This document shows, piece after piece, positions 24,058-32,980 of a stretch of DNA of 56,845 nt. The DNA lies in assembly GCA_947625245.1 (NCBI GenBank), contig CANQNO010000007.1, positions 1 through 56,845 of the forward strand. The letters run 5' to 3'. Below the pieces are notes generated by a model. It made no database searches and was not told where the DNA came from. It saw only the letters and a list, made by a program, of their open reading frames with translations. The DNA is from an uncultured Clostridia bacterium. Its GTDB lineage: Bacteria; Bacillota; Clostridia; Christensenellales; Borkfalkiaceae. A program made the position numbers and the translations under genes. Numbering within the stretch: position 1 is the stretch's first letter; every line of letters starts with the position of its first letter.

Positions 24058-25847
24058 GGTTTGTCTCCGCTGTTGATTTTCTTTTTGGTAATCAGAAGCC
24101 CCTGTACGGCTTCGGTCAATTTTTTTCGTTTTTCCCCGTCGGGTTCGTTTTCGGCAAGTTTTTTAAGCTTTGCTATCTGCTTGTCCGCCGCTATAAGTTT
24201 TAACTTCTTTACGCAGTCGTTAAAATATTTAGCCGCAGTTCCGCCCTTGAAAATTTCGCCGTCCGAATAGTCCAGTATACTGCAAAGTTCGGCATATTCG
24301 CCGCTTCCCTCTTCGAAAAATTCGAAAAGCTCGGCGGGTCTTACGCGCTCTTCCATCATCTTTTTTGAAATTATGTACTTAGAGATAATGGAGTGCACGT
24401 CGTTTGAAAAAGGTATTTCCTCTATGGGGGTGTCCGCCGCGCAGGCAGCTCCGAAAAGATATGCCGCGATGACGTATCTCGACGCCCGCCCTTCGAGCGA
24501 AACAACTTCTTTTTTCGGCGGCGGTGCGTCGCTTTGGGGCTTTATCTCCGCCGGGGCGTTTGAAAGGTCGCGTTTAAGCGATTCGTATGTTATGCCCGAA
24601 ACGTCTCTCAGGTTTTTAAGCAAATCTTCCTGCTCGGCGGCGCTGTCCGCCGTTTTTATAACCTTTAAAGCTTCTGCTACGTATTTCCGCTTTTCCTCCT
24701 GCTTTGTCAAATCAAACTGCGTACGGAGGTTGTGAAGTTTGAAATCGATAAGGGGCATGGCGTTGTCCAAACATTTACGGTAGCCCTCCGCCCCCGTCTG
24801 TTTTATCACGTCGTCGGGGTCGAGCCCTTCGGGAAGGGGCACGACTTTTACGTTAAGCCCCTCGCCGCGCAAAATTTCAAGCCCGCGCAAATTTGCCTTT
24901 TGCCCCGCGCCGTCGCCGTCGTAACTTATAAGCGCGGTGTCGGCGTATCTCTTTAAAAGTCTTGACTGGTCCTGAGTCAGCGACGTGCCCATGCTCGCCA
25001 CAACGTTTTTAAAACCCGCCTGATAGAGCGAAATGACGTCCATGTAGCCTTCGACCACGATCACTTCTTTTAAATTTTGGGTTTTTTTGAGCTTTTTTAA
25101 AAGATTTATGTTATAAAGCGTTTTGCTCTTTGAAAAGACAACCGTTTCTTTGGTGTTTTTGTACTTGCCAAAGTTCACCTTTTTAAGCGCCCTGCCGCCG
25201 AAAGCTATCACTTCGTTCATGGCGTTTATTATGGGGAATATCAGCCTGCCGCCCTGCGAATCTATGAGCCTGCCGTCGACGGAGTTAATGACGCCGCTGT
25301 CGAGCATGTCCTGCGCCGAATAGCCTTTTTTAATCAAAAAGCGGGGCAAGCCTTCGTAATCGAGCGAAGCGCCCAAACCGAACGCGCGCACTATGTTTGA
25401 GGGTATCTGCCTTTTGAGGATATAGGCGATATGCTCGTCGGCTTTCCCCGAATTGAGGTTGTCGAGGTAGAAATGCGCGCTGTCGTTCATTATTTTTATA
25501 ATTACGTCTCTCTTCCTCTTCTGCTCCACGGTCTTGCGCCCGTCGAAGTCGCTCTGCGGCATGGAGAGTTTTGCGCGGTCGGCAAGCAGTCTTACGGCGT
25601 CCATAAAGTCGATGTTTTCCATCTCCTTTACAAACTTTATGACGTCGCCCGACTCGCCGCAACCGAAGCAATGATAGTATTTATCGGCTTCGTTTACGGC
25701 AAACGACGGAGTTTTTTCATGGTGGAAAGGGCAACAAGCCCAATAATTTCCGCCCCGCCTTTCAAGGTTTACATAACTGCCCACGACGTCGACGATATTG
25801 AGTTTTTCTTTCAATTCGGAAATAAATTCCTGAAATTCTTCTGCCAT
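24054..25847 (-). CDS. dnaG: DNA primase
   Basis: The 597-residue protein has the N-terminal zinc-binding domain with [33 protein letters not shown] (CHC2 type), the RNA-polymerase core with the TOPRIM region [28 protein letters not shown] and [19 protein letters not shown], and a C-terminal helicase-binding helical part. It synthesises the RNA primers for lagging-strand replication. It begins one base after the dgt stop; its stop overlaps the rpoD start. Confidence 0.97.
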   Translation of the reverse strand: MAEEFQEFISELKEKLNIVDVVGSYVNLERRGGNYWACCPFHHEKTPSFAVNEADKYYHCFGCGESGDVIKFVKEMENIDFMDAVRLLADRAKLSMPQSDFDGRKTVEQKRKRDVIIKIMNDSAHFYLDNLNSGKADEHIAYILKRQIPSNIVRAFGLGASLDYEGLPRFLIKKGYSAQDMLDSGVINSVDGRLIDSQGGRLIFPIINAMNEVIAFGGRALKKVNFGKYKNTKETVVFSKSKTLYNINLLKKLKKTQNLKEVIVVEGYMDVISLYQAGFKNVVASMGTSLTQDQSRLLKRYADTALISYDGDGAGQKANLRGLEILRGEGLNVKVVPLPEGLDPDDVIKQTGAEGYRKCLDNAMPLIDFKLHNLRTQFDLTKQEEKRKYVAEALKVIKTADSAAEQEDLLKNLRDVSGITYESLKRDLSNAPAEIKPQSDAPPPKKEVVSLEGRASRYVIAAYLFGAACAADTPIEEIPFSNDVHSIISKYIISKKMMEERVRPAELFEFFEEGSGEYAELCSILDYSDGEIFKGGTAAKYFNDCVKKLKLIAADKQIAKLKKLAENEPDGEKRKKLTEAVQGLLITKKKINSGDKP

Positions 25848-25848
25848 T

Positions 25849-26871
25849 TCAGTCGCTTTCGTTAAGCGTCCACCCTTTGGGAACGAATATCTTGTTGAAC
25901 ATATAAACGGCGTATCTGTCGGTCATTGACGACAGATAGTCGCATACCACCTGCTCGGTAGTATAATTGTCGAGCAAATTTTTAAAAGATTGAGGCAGCT
26001 TGTCCTTATCGGAAAGGAAATAGCCGTACATAGCCGAAAGCATCCTTTGGGCTTTTTCCTCTTCGCCGCGGGCGGAATCGGAAAAATAAACCCGCTCGAA
26101 CATAAAGGAACGCAGCTTCTCGCAGGCATTTTCCACAGGGCTTTCCATTTCCACGGTGTTTTTGCCGTAACTCGCCTTAAAGACAGAGGTTATGGTTGCG
26201 TTTATCCTTTCGCGCGAGCTGCCGCCCAAAACTTCGCGGATATCCGCGGGCACGTCCTTTTCGGTTAGAATACCCGCGCGGACGGCGTCGTCGAGGTCAT
26301 GGTTTATGTAAGCTATGCGGTCTGCCATCGACACGCATCTCCCCTCCAAAGTGGCGGGATTTCCGCTCTTTTTGTGGTTTAAAATGCCGTTCCGGACCTC
26401 AAAAGTCAAATTTAAGCCCTTGCCGTCCTTTTCGAGCACGTCCACTACCCTGAGCGATTGCACGTTGTGCTCGAAACCGCACGGGGAAAGGCTGGAAAGT
26501 ATTCTTTCGCCGCTGTGACCGAAAGGGGTGTGCCCCAAATCGTGTCCGAGCGCTATTGCCTCTGCCAAATCCTCGTTAAGGGCGAGAGCGCGGGCAATGC
26601 TCCGCGCTATCTGCGCGACGTCGAGCGTGTGCGTAAGCCTCGTTATATAGTGGTCGCCTTCGGGCGAAAAGAAGACCTGAGTTTTATTTTTAAGCCTGCG
26701 GAACGCCTTGCAATATATTATCCTGTCCCTGTCGCGCTGGAATTCCGTGCGCATGCCGCACGGCTCTTCTTCGCGGAGTCTCCCCCGCGTTTGTGCCGAT
26801 TTGCAGGCAAAAGGCGATAAAAACATATCTTCTATGGCGTATGTACGCTCTTTTAAGCACCTGTTTTCCAT
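25849..26871 (-). CDS. dNTP triphosphohydrolase (dGTPase-like HD protein)
   Basis: The 340-residue protein is an HD-domain deoxynucleoside triphosphatase: FRRLKNKTQVF, then TRLTHTLDVAQIARSIARAL (first histidine), then ALGHDLGHTPFGHSGE (HD pair), then NHKKSGNPATLEG, and DRIAYINHDLDDAVRAG. Such proteins hydrolyse dGTP or other dNTPs and keep the pools balanced; its placement directly before dnaG links it to replication, as seen in other clostridia. Substrate preference cannot be told. Confidence 0.9.
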   Translation of the reverse strand: MENRCLKERTYAIEDMFLSPFACKSAQTRGRLREEEPCGMRTEFQRDRDRIIYCKAFRRLKNKTQVFFSPEGDHYITRLTHTLDVAQIARSIARALALNEDLAEAIALGHDLGHTPFGHSGERILSSLSPCGFEHNVQSLRVVDVLEKDGKGLNLTFEVRNGILNHKKSGNPATLEGRCVSMADRIAYINHDLDDAVRAGILTEKDVPADIREVLGGSSRERINATITSVFKASYGKNTVEMESPVENACEKLRSFMFERVYFSDSARGEEEKAQRMLSAMYGYFLSDKDKLPQSFKNLLDNYTTEQVVCDYLSSMTDRYAVYMFNKIFVPKGWTLNESD

Positions 26872-26935
26872 TTTCCTATTAATTTTACGATATTAAGGCG
26901 GAAAATCCTTTTTTTTGATAATTTTCCTTTATTTT

Positions 26936-27658
26936 TTATTTTGCGAACCCGCCGCCCACAGACAGCACTTCGCCCGTCACGTAACCGTTTTGGGCAAGAT
27001 ACAAACAGGCTTTGGCAACCTCTTCGGGCTTGCCCGTTCTGCCGAGCGGTATCTCCCGCACGAGCTCTTCCATTTCCTCAGGTTTGAGGTCGGCGTTCAT
27101 GGCGGTATCTATAACGCCCGGGGAAACGCAGTTGACCCTGACGCGCGACGGCGCAAGCTCCTTTGCAAGCGCTTTTGTGAACGCTATAAGGGCGCCTTTG
27201 GAAGCGGAATACGCGACCTCGCAACTTGCCCCCACTTCACCCCATATAGAAGCTACGTTTATTATACAGCCGTCCTGCCACAGCATTTTGTCTATTGCCG
27301 CCCTGCTGCATAAAAACGCACCCTTTACGTTTACGCCGAACACCCTGTCCCACTCCGGCGCGGAAGTGTTCTGCAATATTTTTTTTAGGGAAACGCCCGC
27401 GTTGTTAACCAAAACGTCGAGCTTTTTATAAGCCGAAAAAAATTCGGCAAACATCGCTGTAACCTGCGCTTCGTCCGAAACGTCGGCGCGCAAAAGAACG
27501 GGGCGAAAGCCCATAGAGCAAAATTCTTTTTGCACGGACAGCGCCGCCCGCTCGTCCTTGTCGTAATTGAGGGCGACTTCATAGCCGTTTTGCAAAAATT
27601 CAAGCGCGACAGCCTTTCCTATTCCCTTTGTGCCGCCCGTTATAAGCGCAGTTTTCAT
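26936..27658 (-). CDS. Short-chain dehydrogenase/reductase (FabG-like)
   Basis: The 240-residue protein is a classical SDR: nucleotide loop TGGTKGIGKAVA (about 7-18), NNAGVS (about 85-90), catalytic serine in NVASIWGE (about 135), and YSASKGAL (YxxxK, about 151-155), ending in GEVLSVGGGF. It resembles 3-oxoacyl-ACP reductase, but the neighbours are shikimate-pathway genes and it overlaps aroK by four bases. Its actual substrate is unclear; it is not an AroE, which the operon already contains. Confidence 0.88.
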   Translation of the reverse strand: MKTALITGGTKGIGKAVALEFLQNGYEVALNYDKDERAALSVQKEFCSMGFRPVLLRADVSDEAQVTAMFAEFFSAYKKLDVLVNNAGVSLKKILQNTSAPEWDRVFGVNVKGAFLCSRAAIDKMLWQDGCIINVASIWGEVGASCEVAYSASKGALIAFTKALAKELAPSRVRVNCVSPGVIDTAMNADLKPEEMEELVREIPLGRTGKPEEVAKACLYLAQNGYVTGEVLSVGGGFAK

Positions 27659-28146
27659 TTAAACATCTCCGTTATTCTGAGGGCGACGACTTCCGCCGTC
27701 AGTTCGTCCGTTTCCACCGTTATGTCCGCGGCGGACGCGTAAAGCGGCGCGCGCGCCGCAAATAGGGAATAAAGCTTATCCATTCCGCCCGACAATAAAG
27801 GTCTGTCTTTGCAACCTTTAAGGCGGTTGAAAAGCGTTTCCGCCTCCGCCTTTAAAAAGACGGTTATGCCAATTTCTTTAAATATTTTGACGTTGCGCGT
27901 GTCGAGAACGCACCCGCCGCCCGTGGAAACAACTGTGTTTTTTATACCGCTGAGAGAGGAAATTATCTCGCTTTCGGTCTTACGGAAGCCCGCTTCGCCG
28001 TATTTTGCGAATATGGCGGAAACGGAACCGTATTTCTTTTCGATCATATCGTCCGTGTCGCAGAAATTCATGCCGAGCCGCGCCGCAAGAACGGGCGCTA
28101 CGGTGGATTTGCCGCTGCCCGGCATACCCGTGAGAATTATATTCAT
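27655..28146 (-). CDS. aroK: Shikimate kinase
   Basis: The 163-residue P-loop kinase has GMPGSGKSTVAPVLA (Walker A, about 7-21), FCDTDDMIEKKYG (shikimate binding, DxD), STGGGCV (about 83-89) and RPLLSGG (lid arginine). It phosphorylates shikimate at the 3-position. It overlaps aroQ and the SDR gene by four bases on each side, so translation is coupled. Confidence 0.95.
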   Translation of the reverse strand: MNIILTGMPGSGKSTVAPVLAARLGMNFCDTDDMIEKKYGSVSAIFAKYGEAGFRKTESEIISSLSGIKNTVVSTGGGCVLDTRNVKIFKEIGITVFLKAEAETLFNRLKGCKDRPLLSGGMDKLYSLFAARAPLYASAADITVETDELTAEVVALRITEMFK

Positions 28147-28553
28147 AATTTAAAACTTTCGCCCGCAAGGATATATCCGTCGGCGCCGAAACCGCAGATC
28201 ACGCCTTTGCAGACTTCGGATAAAACAGACGTGCGGCGGAACTCCTCCCTCGCAAGGATATTGGACATATGCACTTCAACAACCGGTATCTTTATCGCGG
28301 CTATCGCGTCGCGTATTGCATAGCTGTAATGGGAATATGCGCCTGCGTTCAATATTATCCCGTCGCAATCGGCGGAGTGCAGTTTGTTGCAGATCTCCCC
28401 CTCTATGTTGCTTTGGAAAAATTCGCACTCGTCCGTTTTAAAATGTATTGCTATGCGGCTGTTTATCTCGCCGAGCGTCTCCGAACCGTATATATCCCTT
28501 TCGCGGACGCCGTTCATATTGAGGTTTACACCGTTTATAAAGAGAAGTTTCAT
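28143..28553 (-). CDS. aroQ: Type II 3-dehydroquinate dehydratase
   Basis: The 136-residue protein matches type II dehydroquinase: FINGVNLNMNGVRERDIYGSETLGEIN at the N-terminus (with the catalytic Tyr in the lid loop), FFQSNIEGEI, then IILNAGAYSHYSYAIRDAI and PVVEVHMSNILAREEFRRTSV. It makes 3-dehydroshikimate. Unusually, NMNGVRE replaces the more common NLLGxRE, a mild departure. It is translationally coupled to aroE and aroK. Confidence 0.95.
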   Translation of the reverse strand: MKLLFINGVNLNMNGVRERDIYGSETLGEINSRIAIHFKTDECEFFQSNIEGEICNKLHSADCDGIILNAGAYSHYSYAIRDAIAAIKIPVVEVHMSNILAREEFRRTSVLSEVCKGVICGFGADGYILAGESFKL

Positions 28554-29347
28554 TTTACGCTCCGTAAATATTCTTTAAAAAGTGCCGAGGCTTCTTCTTT
28601 GGAGGGATTTCTGCCGCAAAATATGCACTGCGAGAGATATGCCTGAAAAAACAGCATGCCCAAACCGTTTGACGTAATTTTTCCGCAGCCGCGCGCAATT
28701 TGCAAAAATTCGCTTTGCACGGGGAAATATATCAGGTCGGTTGCGGCTGTGCACAGATTTATTATTTCCGCTGATACGGGAGAACAACCCACGGTTGCGC
28801 CCGATCCCGTACCCGTTGCGTTTACTATAAGATAGTACGGCTTGCTTTCCGCACGTTCAAGCGGCGTTACGCCGAAATCTTTTGCCGCCGCAAGGGATTT
28901 TTCGAAATGCCTGTCGTAGACGGAAACTTCCGCACCGTTTCTTGCAAGCGACGCCGCAACGCTTCTGCCCGCGCCGCCCATGCCCAGCACGAGTGCGGTT
29001 TTTCCGCTGGCGCTTATGCCCGCCGCACCGAGCGACATCATAAACCCCGCTCCGTCAGCATTATATCCCGAAAGCTCCGGGCACCGCACGGCGTTTACCG
29101 AACCGAACAGCGCGGCGTCGCCTTTAAGTTCGGAAAGATATGGGATTACGGCAAGTTTATAGGGAACGGTGACGTTGATACCGTCGTATTCCTTTAAAAT
29201 TTTTTTGATTTTGTGCGGAAAATCTTCCTGCGGCAGGGAAATTTTATCGTAAGAAACAGAATTGCCCGTGCGCTCCGCAATAAAACCGTGAATTTGAGGG
29301 CTTAATGAAAACGATACGTCTTTCCCGACGACGGCAAGTTTCAGCAT
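28550..29347 (-). CDS. aroE: Shikimate dehydrogenase
   Basis: The 265-residue protein has SFSLSPQIHGFI (substrate loop), GINVTVPYKLAVIPYL (catalytic lysine), NTDG-equivalent YNADGAGF, and the NADP loop LGMGGAGRSVA. It reduces 3-dehydroshikimate. I place the start at 29347 (MLKLAVVGKDVSFSLSP), with GGGGGAG ahead of it; a longer frame to 29431 would overlap aroB by 90 bases. The chosen start overlaps the aroB stop by 7 bases. Confidence 0.93.
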   Translation of the reverse strand: MLKLAVVGKDVSFSLSPQIHGFIAERTGNSVSYDKISLPQEDFPHKIKKILKEYDGINVTVPYKLAVIPYLSELKGDAALFGSVNAVRCPELSGYNADGAGFMMSLGAAGISASGKTALVLGMGGAGRSVAASLARNGAEVSVYDRHFEKSLAAAKDFGVTPLERAESKPYYLIVNATGTGSGATVGCSPVSAEIINLCTAATDLIYFPVQSEFLQIARGCGKITSNGLGMLFFQAYLSQCIFCGRNPSKEEASALFKEYLRSVK

Positions 29348-30408
29348 GCGCCGTGCTCCCCCTTCAATTCGTCGGAACACTCTTTCAAAAGCCGCGAGTA
29401 AACCTGTAGCGGTATCCTTATTTCCCCGCATTTACCTAATGAAACGGGCGCGATCACGCAAATATTTGCGTCGCGGTTTTTTTTGTCGCTCAGCGCCGCT
29501 TCCGCCGCCTTTTCCACTTCGGGGAAAAAAGGCGCCTTCATAACCCTGAAAATAAGATTTTTTAGCCTTTCAAAATATTCTTCATCGCAAACGCCGAGTT
29601 TAAGCGCGATGTAAGCTTCGTAATACAGACCCGCCAAAACGTACTCGCCGTGCGACTTTTTGCGGTAATATCCCTCGAAAGCATGCGCCGTGGTGTGACC
29701 CGAGTTTAAAACCTTTCTTATGCCTTTTAAATCAAACTCGTCCTGCTGGACAATGCTTGCTTTAAGGCTGAGGCATCTGAAAACCATATCTTCGAAAAAA
29801 TCGAAACCGCTCAAATCTTTGCAGTTTTCCAACACGCCGAAGAGATCTTCGTCAATGGTTGCGCATTTGATTATTTCCCCCAAACCGCACCTTATATCCC
29901 TGTCGGAAAGCGTAGAAAAAAAGCGCGGGTCGGCTATTACCTCCGCGGGCGGGTAAAATGTGCCCACAAGGTTTTTAATTCCCCCGAAATCCACCGCCGT
30001 TTTGCCGCCGATGCAACTGTCTGCCTGCGCGAGCAATGTGGTTGGGATCTGCACAAAGCGCACTCCGCGCATATACAGCGCAGCGGCAAGCCCCGCCATG
30101 TCGCCGACGACCCCGCCGCCGAAAGAGACGACGGTACAATCCCGCCTCATGCCCGCTTTAAGCATTTCGGTAAGAATACATTTTAAATTGGCAAAACTCT
30201 TACCCGTTTCGCCCGACGGCATAATGTATACGGGGAAACCCTCGCCCAACACGTCCCAAAGCAGATAGCGGTAATAGGCGAATACGTCGCGGTCGCTAAT
30301 TACGAAAAACTGCCCCGAAATTATTTGGCTGGCATACTTTGAAAATGTTCCCCCGCCGCAATGCACGGTATACTCCGCCGCCGAAGTTTTTATGACTATT
30401 TCTTTCAT
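29341..30408 (-). CDS. aroB: 3-Dehydroquinate synthase
   Basis: The 355-residue protein shows GGGVVGDMAGLAAALYMRGVRFVQIPTTLLAQADSCIGGKTAVDFGGIKNLVGTFYPP, the hallmark of the NAD- and zinc-dependent AroB, and RKVLNSGHTTAHAFEGYY with metal-binding histidines. It converts DAHP to dehydroquinate, the second step of the chorismate pathway. It overlaps aroC by 4 bases. Confidence 0.96.
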   Translation of the reverse strand: MKEIVIKTSAAEYTVHCGGGTFSKYASQIISGQFFVISDRDVFAYYRYLLWDVLGEGFPVYIMPSGETGKSFANLKCILTEMLKAGMRRDCTVVSFGGGVVGDMAGLAAALYMRGVRFVQIPTTLLAQADSCIGGKTAVDFGGIKNLVGTFYPPAEVIADPRFFSTLSDRDIRCGLGEIIKCATIDEDLFGVLENCKDLSGFDFFEDMVFRCLSLKASIVQQDEFDLKGIRKVLNSGHTTAHAFEGYYRKKSHGEYVLAGLYYEAYIALKLGVCDEEYFERLKNLIFRVMKAPFFPEVEKAAEAALSDKKNRDANICVIAPVSLGKCGEIRIPLQVYSRLLKECSDELKGEHGAC

Positions 30409-31529
30409 TTCAAAGCCTTATACCGCTTTATACATTCACGGAGAGCATCTCCGCCCAAACGTTCGGACACCGCTTCCGCCAGCGTACAGGCAACCGCGCT
30501 TTCGAGCACGATTTCAGCGGCGCACACTGCGGCGACGTCGCTCCTTTCGCTTGCCGCTATTCCGCGGCATCCCGTTGCCAAATCCACGGTATCAAGCCCG
30601 ACCGATAGAGTCGGCAGGGGTTTCATCGCGGAGCGAAGCACTATTTCCTCTCCGTTGGACATACCGCCCTCTATGCCGCCCGCATTGTTCGTTTCGCGGT
30701 AAAATTTCCCGTCGTAACATATTTTGTCATGAAAGGCGCTGCCGCGGCAACTTGCGGCGGAAAAACCCGCACCGACTTCCGCGCCCTTGATCGCCTGTAC
30801 GCCCATCATTGCGCCGCACAGCAAAGCATCGAGTTTTTTGGAGTATTCCATACAGCTTCCGAAGCCGCTTTTAAGCCCGCTTATGCGTATTTCTATTATT
30901 CCGCCCGCAGTATCGCCCTCTTCGGCGAGCTCGTCTAAAAGTTCCATTGCGGCGCGTTGTTTTTGGGCGTCGAGCATAAACAGAGGCTGGGTTTTTGCGC
31001 GGTCGAGGTCGTCAAAGGCATACCTGTTTTCGTCCGTTATGCCGCAAACGCTTTTTACATAGCCCGAAATGCGTATACCGAACGCCTTTAAATATTGCAT
31101 AAAAATGCCGCCTGCGGCAACGCGCGCCGCCGTCTCCCTTGCGCTTGCGCGTTCGGCAATGTTGCGGGCGTCCGAAACCCCGTACTTTAAAGCTCCCGCA
31201 AGGTCGGCATGCCCCGGGCGGACGAGCGTTAAAGCCTTCCCCTTAACGTCGCAGCCCTCTGGGGCGGTAAATTTTTGCCAATTTTCGTAATCCCTGTTTT
31301 TTACGGTAAAAGCAAGCGGACTTCCCGTCGTAACGAGATTGCGTACGCCGCTTAGAATTTCTATTTCATCCTTTTCGATTTTTTGTCTTTCGCTTCTGCC
31401 GTAACCGCTTTGCCTTAAAGCAAGCAGTCTGTTGATTTCGGAAATGTTTATTTTTAAGCCGTAAGGCAATCCCTCTATTATTCCCGTAAGCGCCTTGCCG
31501 TGGGATTCCCCCGCCGTGGTAAGTTTCAT
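30405..31529 (-). CDS. aroC: Chorismate synthase
   Basis: The 374-residue FMN-dependent enzyme begins MKLTTAGESHGKALTGIIEGLPYG and carries RQSGYGRSERQKIEKDEIEILSG, RPGHADLAGALKYG, SARETAARVAAGG and MKPLPTLSVGLDTVD, all family signatures. It makes chorismate from EPSP. It overlaps the upstream metallo-beta-lactamase-fold gene and downstream aroB as ATGA pairs. The EPSP synthase gene aroA is not in this cluster. Confidence 0.96.
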   Translation of the reverse strand: MKLTTAGESHGKALTGIIEGLPYGLKINISEINRLLALRQSGYGRSERQKIEKDEIEILSGVRNLVTTGSPLAFTVKNRDYENWQKFTAPEGCDVKGKALTLVRPGHADLAGALKYGVSDARNIAERASARETAARVAAGGIFMQYLKAFGIRISGYVKSVCGITDENRYAFDDLDRAKTQPLFMLDAQKQRAAMELLDELAEEGDTAGGIIEIRISGLKSGFGSCMEYSKKLDALLCGAMMGVQAIKGAEVGAGFSAASCRGSAFHDKICYDGKFYRETNNAGGIEGGMSNGEEIVLRSAMKPLPTLSVGLDTVDLATGCRGIAASERSDVAAVCAAEIVLESAVACTLAEAVSERLGGDALRECIKRYKALK

Positions 31530-32539
31530 CGGAACTCCTTTTCAACAGTCAAATTGTCAGCCGATAGCGTGAGCGTGACCGATCCGCTCTCGTCCGTGCG
31601 GAAAACTTTGTCGCCCGAATACAGCCTAAGAAGAGCTATATCCTCCGCCGACGGGCATTTGGCGGCGTTTTGCCCCACGGAAATTATCGACGTTTCGGGT
31701 TGAAGCAAATCATATAATTCCGCGACTACGCTGCCTGAGGCGCAATGCGAAGCCGCTTTAACCGCCGCGCAGTTTGAAAAGCCGAACTCCATTCCATCAA
31801 AAAAATACTTCCCGCCTTCAAGCTCCATTAACCCCGCGATTTTTTGCTGGACGGCGGGCGTGGCGTCGCTCAAAAACAAAAGACCGCGCCCGTAACAGCC
31901 GATCCACAGCGCTATCGAAGCGGCGTCGATGTTATCGGCGGTAGGTGAGAAATTCATATCATCGTATTCGGATAATGTTGCGGACGGCGAAAGAAAGAAA
32001 AAATTACAGCCGCAGTCCGGACTGTACACGCCTTTGCCGTACCCAGCGACTTCGGTTTTTACACCGTTTTTGGAAAGACGTTTTATAAACTCCGCATACT
32101 CGTCGGTTATATCGGGATATTTTGCACCCGGAATATACGCTATGCCTATCTCTTTGTACCTGACTATTTCGGCAAGGCTGCCGCAGTGCTCGCTTTTTAC
32201 GGAAGTGCACACAAGATAATCGATTTTATCTATCCCGTCCGAATTAAGGGTTTTAAGGAGCATATGCACGTTTGCATACGTGCCCGTGCCGCCGTCTATA
32301 AGCATTGTCTTGCCGTCGGGAAATTCCACCAAAGAGCAATCGCCGTAGCCCACATTTAGAAAGCGCACACGCATTGTGCCGTCCGCAAGCTTGTCCTTTT
32401 TGAATACAATGTATGCGCCGAGATATTTGAGTGGAATAAAAATATTAACGACCATCAAAATCACGACCAGTGCCGCAATCACAGAAATGCCGATAAAAAG
32501 CTTTAATTTGGATTTGCCGCCCTTCCGCTTGTCTTTCAT
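31526..32539 (-). CDS. Membrane-anchored, degenerate metallo-beta-lactamase-fold protein (ComEC-C-like)
   Basis: The 337-residue protein has one N-terminal membrane segment (about 13-36) and an external domain like the hydrolase part of ComEC: MRVRFLNVGYGDCSLVEFPDGKTMLIDGGTG (about 56-86). The metal motif HxHxDH that should follow is replaced by TSVKSEHCGSL (about 111-122), retaining only the last histidine, so it probably has no normal two-metal site. It heads the shikimate operon, overlapping aroC by 4 bases. The downstream partner genes give no hint about this protein. A strong promoter (32574-32602) precedes it but its binding site is weak. Confidence 0.75.
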   Translation of the reverse strand: MKDKRKGGKSKLKLFIGISVIAALVVILMVVNIFIPLKYLGAYIVFKKDKLADGTMRVRFLNVGYGDCSLVEFPDGKTMLIDGGTGTYANVHMLLKTLNSDGIDKIDYLVCTSVKSEHCGSLAEIVRYKEIGIAYIPGAKYPDITDEYAEFIKRLSKNGVKTEVAGYGKGVYSPDCGCNFFFLSPSATLSEYDDMNFSPTADNIDAASIALWIGCYGRGLLFLSDATPAVQQKIAGLMELEGGKYFFDGMEFGFSNCAAVKAASHCASGSVVAELYDLLQPETSIISVGQNAAKCPSAEDIALLRLYSGDKVFRTDESGSVTLTLSADNLTVEKEFR

Positions 32540-32573
32540 TGGCGCCGCCGAATTTTATAATATAACAAAATAC

Positions 32574-32602
32574 ATTATACAGCGTTTTACGGCAAAAGTA
32601 AA
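32574..32602 (-). promoter_or_regulatory. Sigma-A promoter of the aroC-aroK operon
   Basis: On the minus strand: -35 TTTACT (32602-32597), 17-base spacer, -10 TATAAT (32579-32574), 35 bases before the ATG at 32539. Downstream gaps in the operon are all short, so this may drive genes down to at least the SDR. Confidence 0.65.
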
Positions 32603-32652
32603 CAGAAAAATTTATTTAAGAATAAAAAGTAAGTTTAAAATATTAAAAACGC

Positions 32653-32680
32653 TTGCAAATTCCGCAAATTCTGTTATAAT
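32653..32680 (+). promoter_or_regulatory. Promoter of tRNA-Thr
   Basis: -35 TTGCAA (32653-32658), 16-base spacer, -10 TATAAT (32675-32680), 15 bases before the tRNA. Confidence 0.6.
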
Positions 32681-32695
32681 GGTATAGTCATTTAA

Positions 32696-32771
32696 GCTAC
32701 TGTGGCTCAGCTGGTAGAGCAGCTGATTCGTAATCAGCAGGTCGCCGGTTCGAATCCGGCCAGTAGCTCCA
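32696..32771 (+). tRNA. tRNA-Thr (CGU)
   Basis: A full cloverleaf: acceptor GCTACTG/CAGTAGC, D arm GCTC-AGCTGGTA-GAGC, anticodon arm GCTGA-TTCGTAA-TCAGC with anticodon CGU (reads ACG), T arm GCCGG-TTCGAAT-CCGGC, discriminator U and encoded CCA at 32769-32771. Confidence 0.97.
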
Positions 32772-32803
32772 AAAGCACTGCCTTAACTCGGCAGTGCTTT
32801 TTC
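32772..32803 (+). terminator. Terminator of tRNA-Thr
   Basis: AAAGCACTGCC (32772-32782) pairs with GGCAGTGCTTT (32790-32800), 7-base loop, followed by TTC. Confidence 0.75.
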
Positions 32804-32888
32804 GCTGGCTTTCGCAACTGCGTTGCTCTGCCGTCTCCCAAAGGGAACCCTCGGCAGGGCGTCGCTACGCTCGCGCGACTAATGCTCC
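32804..32888. repeat. GC-rich gene-free filler after tRNA-Thr
   Basis: No gene is visible. The stretch has short palindromic pieces (GCAACTGCGTTGC, TCGCTACGCTCGCGCGA, and CCCAAAGGGA) of the same style as the non-coding filler at 115-210 and 34090-34300, suggesting a dispersed family of intergenic palindromic sequences. Confidence 0.35.
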
Positions 32889-32926
32889 AAAAACAGGCAA
32901 CGCCATTTAATGCGTTGCCTGTTTTT
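32889..32926 (-). terminator. Terminator downstream of the integrase gene
   Basis: A perfect 15-bp stem (32889-32903 with 32912-32926, 8-base loop) with A and T tracts on both sides, so it may work on both strands. Confidence 0.75.
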
Positions 32927-32980
32927 GTTACTTCGACGGTGAGAAACAACCGGAGGAAAGCGGAATTATGATAAAACGTT

